18,064 bases of DNA from 70-18 sp041691815 (lineage in GTDB: Bacteria; Pseudomonadota; Alphaproteobacteria; Acetobacterales; Acetobacteraceae): positions 1 to 18,064 of the forward strand of contig JBEPTZ010000088.1 of the NCBI GenBank assembly GCA_041691815.1. The letters run 5' to 3'. This document shows positions 14,528 to 18,064 of this stretch, one piece after another; the first letter of the stretch is position 1; every line of letters starts with the position of its first letter. The notes under the pieces are model-generated. The model was not told the DNA's origin. It saw nothing but the letters and a program-made list of their open reading frames with translations, and ran no database searches. A program made the translations under genes and the position numbers.

Positions 14528-14800
14528 CTACATCCCCAGCGCGCGACGATACACGTCGAGCAGGGTCTCCTGCTCCTCCACCTCGGCCGGCTCCTGCTTG
14601 CGGATGCGGATCAGCTGGCGGATCACTTTTACGTCGAATCCGGCGCTTTTTGCCTCGGCGAAGATGTCTTTTATGTCGCTGGACAAGGCTTTTTTCTCCT
14701 CCTCCAGCCGCTCGATCCGCTCGATCAGGCTGCGCAGCCGGTCGGCGGCGATATTGCCCCACTGGGCGCTCTCTTCAACTTTCTCGGCGGCTTCGGCCAT
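14528..14800 (-). CDS. gapR: GapR-family (DUF2312) DNA-binding protein
   Basis: The 90-residue product matches the DUF2312/GapR family in length and sequence. It begins with a lead ending in AADRLRSLIERIERLEEEK, followed by a long helix and the conserved AKSAGFDVKVIRQLIRIRK segment at about 50-68. In Caulobacter, GapR binds overtwisted AT-rich DNA as a ring-like tetramer and helps replication and transcription; the role here is assumed by family. The ATG at 14800 has AGGAG just upstream. It lies 54 bases after the DUF1244 gene and eight bases before the ctaG fusion, on the same strand, so the three are probably co-transcribed. Confidence 0.92.
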   Translation of the reverse strand: MAEAAEKVEESAQWGNIAADRLRSLIERIERLEEEKKALSSDIKDIFAEAKSAGFDVKVIRQLIRIRKQEPAEVEEQETLLDVYRRALGM

Positions 14801-14854
14801 GCGGCTCTCCTCGGGCGGCGGGGGGCCGGGCTTAGCCTCCCCGCCCTGCCCCGG

Positions 14855-15166
14855 TCAATGCCCGGGATTGCTCTTGGCGAACGCGGCCTTGCTCTCGGCG
14901 CTGGCCTGGTTCTGGTATTTCGCCTGCCAGTCCTTGTACGGCATGCCATAGACGATCTCGCGGGCATCCGGGTCGGCGATGGTGATGCCCTGGGTCGCCG
15001 CCTCCTCGCGATACCAGCGCGACAGGCAGTTACGGCAGAAACCGGCCAGATTCATCAGGTCGATGTTCTGCACATCGGTCCGCTCGCGCAGATGCGCCAC
15101 CAGCCGGCGGAACGCGGCAGCCTCCAGTTCGGTGCGGGTTTTGCTGTCCATTTCGGGTGCGGGCAT
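14855..15166 (-). CDS. DUF1244 domain-containing protein
   Basis: The 103-residue product matches the DUF1244 family. Its hallmark is a DVQNIDLMNLAGFCRNCLSRW block at about 31-51, which includes a CxxC pair (Cys44, Cys47). A second conserved block, DAREIVYGMPYKDWQAKYQ, follows at about 67-85. The family is common in alpha- and gammaproteobacteria and has no established function. The CxxC could bind a metal or be redox-active, but that is inference. No signal peptide is present. The ATG at 15166 has a perfect AAGGAG nine bases upstream. An internal ATG at 15151 is less well served. It is the first gene of the probable DUF1244-gapR-ctaG unit and diverges from the glycerate kinase gene across 84 bases. 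Confidence 0.92.
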   Translation of the reverse strand: MPAPEMDSKTRTELEAAAFRRLVAHLRERTDVQNIDLMNLAGFCRNCLSRWYREEAATQGITIADPDAREIVYGMPYKDWQAKYQNQASAESKAAFAKSNPGH

Positions 15167-15250
15167 CGGGTTGGCTCCTTCTCACAGGTGCTACATGGCG
15201 TCGCGGACGCGGCTTCGCCATACTGATCCCAACGCCACGGAGGAGCCAGC

Positions 15251-16525
15251 ATGGAGTGGGACGACACACGCGCCAGAGCGGCCTTGCGGCGGATGTTCGA
15301 CGCCGCGGTGGCCGCCGCCGACCCGCGCGTGATGCTGGCCCAGCATCTGCCGGCCAAGCCCACCGGGCGCTGCGTGGTGGTCGGCGCCGGCAAGTCCGCC
15401 GCGGTGATGGCGGCCGCGCTGGAGGATGCCTGGCCGGATGTGGCGCTTTCCGGCCTGGTCGTCACCCGCTACGGCCATGAGGTGCCGACCCGGCATATCG
15501 AGGTGCTGTCCGCCTCCCACCCGGTGCCGGACGCCAACAGCGAGACCGCGGCACGCCGCATGCTGGAGACGGTGCGCGGCCTAGGGCCTGATGATCTGGT
15601 GCTGGCGCTGATCTCCGGCGGCGGCTCGGCGCTGATGGCGCTGCCCGCCGCCGGCCTGACGCTGGCCGACAAGCAGGCGCTGAACCGGGCGCTGCTGGCC
15701 TCGGGGGCGACGATTTCCGAGATGAACGCGGTGCGCAAGCACCTGTCGGCGATCAAGGGTGGCCGCCTCGCCGCCGCCGCCGCCCCGGCCCGCGTGGTAA
15801 CCCTGGCGATCAGCGACGTGCCCGGCGACGACCCGGCGGTGATCGCCTCCGGCCCCACCGTGCCGGACCCGACCAGATATGCCGACGCCCGCGCCTTGGT
15901 GGCACGCTATGGGATCGATCCCTCGCCGCAGATCGCCGCCCGGCTGGCGCAAGGCATCGACGAGACGCCGAAGCCCGGCAGCCTGCCGCATGCCAGCTTC
16001 CAGCTGATCGCCACCCCCGCGATGGCGCTGGCCGCCGCCGCCGAGGCGGCCCGCGCGCTCGGTCTGGCGCCGCTGATCCTGGGTGACGCGCTGGAAGGCG
16101 AAAGCCGCGAGATGGGCACCGTGCTGGCCGGCATCGCCCGCTCGATCCGCACGCACGCCCAGCCGCTGCCCGCCCCGGCGGTGCTGCTGTCCGGCGGCGA
16201 GACCACGGTCACCATCGGGGCAGCCGGCGCCGGCCGCGGCGGCCGCAACACCGAATTCCTGCTGGCCCTGGCGATCGCCCTGCAAGCCGAGCCCGGCATC
16301 TGGGCCGCCGCCGGCGACACCGACGGCATCGACGGCACCGAGGACGCGGCCGGCGCGATGATCACCCCCGACACCCTGGCGCGCGCCCACGCCGCCGGGC
16401 TTGACCCGCGCGCGGTGCTGGCCGCCCATGACAGCTACAGCCTGTTCGACGCCACCGGCGACCTGATCCGCACCGGCCCCACATTGACCAACGTCAACGA
16501 TATCCGTGCTATCCTTGTCGCCTGA
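15251..16525 (+). CDS. gckA: Glycerate 2-kinase, class II (DUF4147/MOFRL family)
   Basis: The 424-residue product is a type 2 glycerate kinase that phosphorylates D-glycerate to 2-phosphoglycerate with ATP. This family was earlier annotated as TtuD hydroxypyruvate reductase. The DUF4147 domain spans about 1-240, with VVVGAGKSAA at 42-51 (the conserved Lys48), the SASHPVPDANS segment at 87-97, LALISGGGSALM at 118-129 and EMNAVRKHLSAIKGGRLA at 157-174. The MOFRL domain follows from about 300, with GGETTVT, GRGGRNTEFLLALA and AAGDTDGIDGTEDAAGA, and ends in the family motif TLTNVNDIRAILV. The ATG at 15251 has GGAGGAG upstream. Pyruvate kinase starts ten bases after its stop, as in ttuD-ttuE tartrate/glycerate clusters. 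This suggests a glycerate-to-pyruvate route. Confidence 0.93.
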   Translation: MEWDDTRARAALRRMFDAAVAAADPRVMLAQHLPAKPTGRCVVVGAGKSAAVMAAALEDAWPDVALSGLVVTRYGHEVPTRHIEVLSASHPVPDANSETAARRMLETVRGLGPDDLVLALISGGGSALMALPAAGLTLADKQALNRALLASGATISEMNAVRKHLSAIKGGRLAAAAAPARVVTLAISDVPGDDPAVIASGPTVPDPTRYADARALVARYGIDPSPQIAARLAQGIDETPKPGSLPHASFQLIATPAMALAAAAEAARALGLAPLILGDALEGESREMGTVLAGIARSIRTHAQPLPAPAVLLSGGETTVTIGAAGAGRGGRNTEFLLALAIALQAEPGIWAAAGDTDGIDGTEDAAGAMITPDTLARAHAAGLDPRAVLAAHDSYSLFDATGDLIRTGPTLTNVNDIRAILVA

Positions 16526-16535
16526 AGGAGAGCCC

Positions 16536-17969
16536 ATGCCAACCCATGACAAGATCCGCCGCCGCCGCCGCACCAAGATCATCGCCACCATCGGCCCGGC
16601 CAGTTCGACCAAGGAGATCCTCGGCCTGCTGCTGCGCGCCGGCGCCGACGTGTTCCGGCTCAATTTCAGCCACGGCAGCCACGACGACCACGCCGCCCGC
16701 ATCGCCATCATCCGCGACCTGGAGGCCGAATACGACCGCCCGATCGGCATCCTGGCCGACGTGCAGGGCCCGAAACTCCGCGTCGGCCGCTTCGGCGGCG
16801 GCCGGGTGCAGTTGCAGACCGGCAGCCGCTTCATCCTCGATCTCAACCCCACCCCCGGCGACGTGACCCGGGTGAACCTGCCGCACCCGGAGATCATCGC
16901 CGCCGCCTCGATCGGCACCTCGCTGCTGCTCGACGACGGCAAGCTGCGGCTGCGCGTCACCCGGGTCCGCGAGGACCATCTGGAAACCGAGGTGGTGGTC
17001 GGCGGCCCGCTGTCGGACCGCAAGGGCGTCAACGTGCCGGACATGGTGCTGCCGATCCCGGCGCTGACCGCCAAAGACCGCGACGACATGGAATTCGCGC
17101 TGCAACACGGTGTCGATTACATCGGGCTGTCCTTCGTGCAGCGCCCCGAGGATGTCGCCGAGGCGCGCGACATCGCCGCCGGCCGCGCCTGGATCATGAC
17201 CAAAATGGAAAAACCGCAGGCGCTGGAAAACCTCGACGCCATCCTCGCGTTGTCGGACGCGGTGATGGTCGCGCGCGGCGATCTCGGCGTCGAACTGCCG
17301 CCCGAGGAGGTGCCGCTGGCGCAGAAGCGCATCGTTCGCGCCGCCCGCGCGCTCGGCCGCCCGGTGGTGGTGGCCACCCAGATGCTGGAGAGCATGATCA
17401 GCGCCCCTTCCCCCACCCGCGCCGAGGCGTCCGACGTCGCCACCGCGGTGTTCGACGGGGCGGACGCGGTGATGCTCTCGGCCGAGACTGCCGCCGGGCA
17501 ATACCCGTACGAGGCGGTCAACATCATGGACCGCATCGTCGCCCGCGTGGAACAGGATGACGGCTGGCGCGCGATCATCGAATCGTCCCGCCTGCCGCCG
17601 GAAAACTCCACCGCCGACGCCATCGCCGCCGCCGGCCGGCAGATCGCCCACACCATCGGCGCCAGCGCCATCTGCGCCTTCACCGCCTCGGGCAGCACCG
17701 CGCTGCGCACCGCCCGCGAACGGCCGGACGCGCCAATCATGGGCCTCACCCCATCGCTGCAAACCGCCCGCCGCATGGCCGTGGTCTGGGGCGTCCACGC
17801 CGTCACCACGCCGGAAGTCCGCTCGATGACCGAGACGGTGCAATGCGCCACCCGCACCGCCGTCGCCGAGGGCGTGGCACCGCATGGCAGCGAGATCGTG
17901 GTGATCGCCGGGCTGCCGTTCGGACAGGCCGGGACGACCAATGCACTGCGGGTGGCGCATGTGAAGTAA
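16536..17969 (+). CDS. pyk: Pyruvate kinase
   Basis: The 477-residue product converts phosphoenolpyruvate and ADP to pyruvate and ATP. Seen in order are KIIATIGPAS at 14-23, RLNFSHGSHDDH at 41-52 (Arg41, Asn43, Ser45), ILADVQGPKLRVG at 72-84, the B domain at about 85-170, the catalytic Lys223 and metal ligand Glu225 in MTKMEKPQALEN, ARGDLGVE at 246-253 (Asp249), the ATQMLESM signature at 280-287 and AVMLSAETAAGQYP at 311-324. The C-terminal allosteric-type domain follows. The length is normal. The ATG at 16536 has GAAGGAG upstream, overlapping the gckA stop. A run of five CGC codons near the start encodes Arg8-Arg12. It is the second gene of a two-gene unit with gckA. Confidence 0.97.
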   Translation: MPTHDKIRRRRRTKIIATIGPASSTKEILGLLLRAGADVFRLNFSHGSHDDHAARIAIIRDLEAEYDRPIGILADVQGPKLRVGRFGGGRVQLQTGSRFILDLNPTPGDVTRVNLPHPEIIAAASIGTSLLLDDGKLRLRVTRVREDHLETEVVVGGPLSDRKGVNVPDMVLPIPALTAKDRDDMEFALQHGVDYIGLSFVQRPEDVAEARDIAAGRAWIMTKMEKPQALENLDAILALSDAVMVARGDLGVELPPEEVPLAQKRIVRAARALGRPVVVATQMLESMISAPSPTRAEASDVATAVFDGADAVMLSAETAAGQYPYEAVNIMDRIVARVEQDDGWRAIIESSRLPPENSTADAIAAAGRQIAHTIGASAICAFTASGSTALRTARERPDAPIMGLTPSLQTARRMAVVWGVHAVTTPEVRSMTETVQCATRTAVAEGVAPHGSEIVVIAGLPFGQAGTTNALRVAHVK

Positions 17970-17972
17970 AAA

Positions 17973-18001
17973 TTTCTTTTTGTGAACAAAAAGAAACTTT
18001 T
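17973..18001 (+). terminator. AT-rich hairpin after pyruvate kinase, likely transcription end
   Basis: TTTCTTTTTG (17973-17982) and CAAAAAGAAA (17987-17996) are perfect inverted copies with loop TGAA, beginning three bases after the pyruvate kinase stop. The stem is almost all A-T and is followed by CTTTT. A GC-poor stem is unlike a classical terminator, and its strong contrast with the GC-rich genome suggests a dedicated element. Confidence 0.55.
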
Positions 18002-18006
18002 CTCCG

Positions 18007-18064
18007 CCTTGGAACACCGAGAGCTTGGAGACGCCAGTGTCTCCAAGCTCTCGGTGTTCCAAGG
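18007..18064. repeat. Perfect 26-bp inverted repeat with 6-base loop
   Basis: The arm at 18007-18032 (starting CCTTGGAACACCGAGAGC) is perfectly complementary to the arm at 18039-18064, with loop GCCAGT at 18033-18038. The window ends at the last paired base, so the repeat may be longer. It lies ten bases after the AT-rich hairpin. It could be a strong or bidirectional terminator, a dispersed palindromic repeat or the edge of a mobile element. There is no T-tract inside the window to decide. Confidence 0.9.

Noticed and set aside
14801..14854. GGCGGGG/CCCCGCC hairpin between the DUF1244 and gapR genes
   Set aside because: The stem lacks a T-tract on the transcribed strand and such GC stems are expected by chance here; it does not support a terminator.
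16509..18062. Long open frame on the minus strand opposite pyruvate kinase
   Set aside because: Same GC-driven artefact; the pyruvate kinase motifs are complete on the plus strand and the antisense translation is Gly/His/Asp-rich without a recognisable domain.

Overview
The window is about 18 kb of GC-rich DNA (hand counts of sample lines give roughly 70-75% G+C in most genes), densely packed with short or no gaps between genes. The gene set is a three-gene proton-translocating transhydrogenase (split alpha subunit), a GapR-family nucleoid protein, a DUF1244 protein, a Cox11-type oxidase assembly factor, and a class II glycerate kinase next to pyruvate kinase. This suggests an aerobic alphaproteobacterium, most likely of the Rhodospirillales/Acetobacteraceae type. 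That placement is inferred from gene content, not from a marker-gene comparison.

Layout. 1-1728 (-): a secreted FecR-like/DUF6600 protein that runs off the left edge. 1958-2501 (+): two very small lipoproteins. 2539-5480 (-): the pntAA-pntAB-pntB operon. 5793-6869 (+): a DUF616-like glycosyltransferase candidate with a repeated coiled-coil tail. 6866-9999 (-): pepF and an ABC1/AarF-like kinase, overlapping by one base. 10095-11786 (+): a long-chain acyl-CoA synthetase whose ribosome-binding site lies in a potentially switchable hairpin. 11788-12558 (+): a Stf0-like sulfotransferase of visibly lower G+C. 12559-12850: a structured non-coding stretch ending in an intrinsic terminator. 12851-13579 (+): a class I methyltransferase. 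13584-15166 (-): DUF1244, gapR and a Cox11-cytochrome c fusion. 15251-17969 (+): glycerate 2-kinase and pyruvate kinase. 17973-18064: an AT-rich hairpin and then a perfect 26-bp inverted repeat that ends at the window edge.

Functionally this is mostly core metabolism and respiration. Transhydrogenase couples the proton gradient to NADPH supply. Glycerate kinase and pyruvate kinase bracket lower glycolysis (glycerate to 2-phosphoglycerate, then PEP to pyruvate). The Cox11 fusion belongs to copper insertion into cytochrome oxidase. The glycosyltransferase, sulfotransferase and surface lipoproteins are the accessory, envelope-facing part. I see no CRISPR array, phage, transposase, tRNA or rRNA. 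The items most worth a second look are the Cox11-cytochrome c fusion and its linkage to gapR, the alternative hairpins at the acyl-CoA synthetase start, the low-GC sulfotransferase segment, and the perfect palindrome at the right end.
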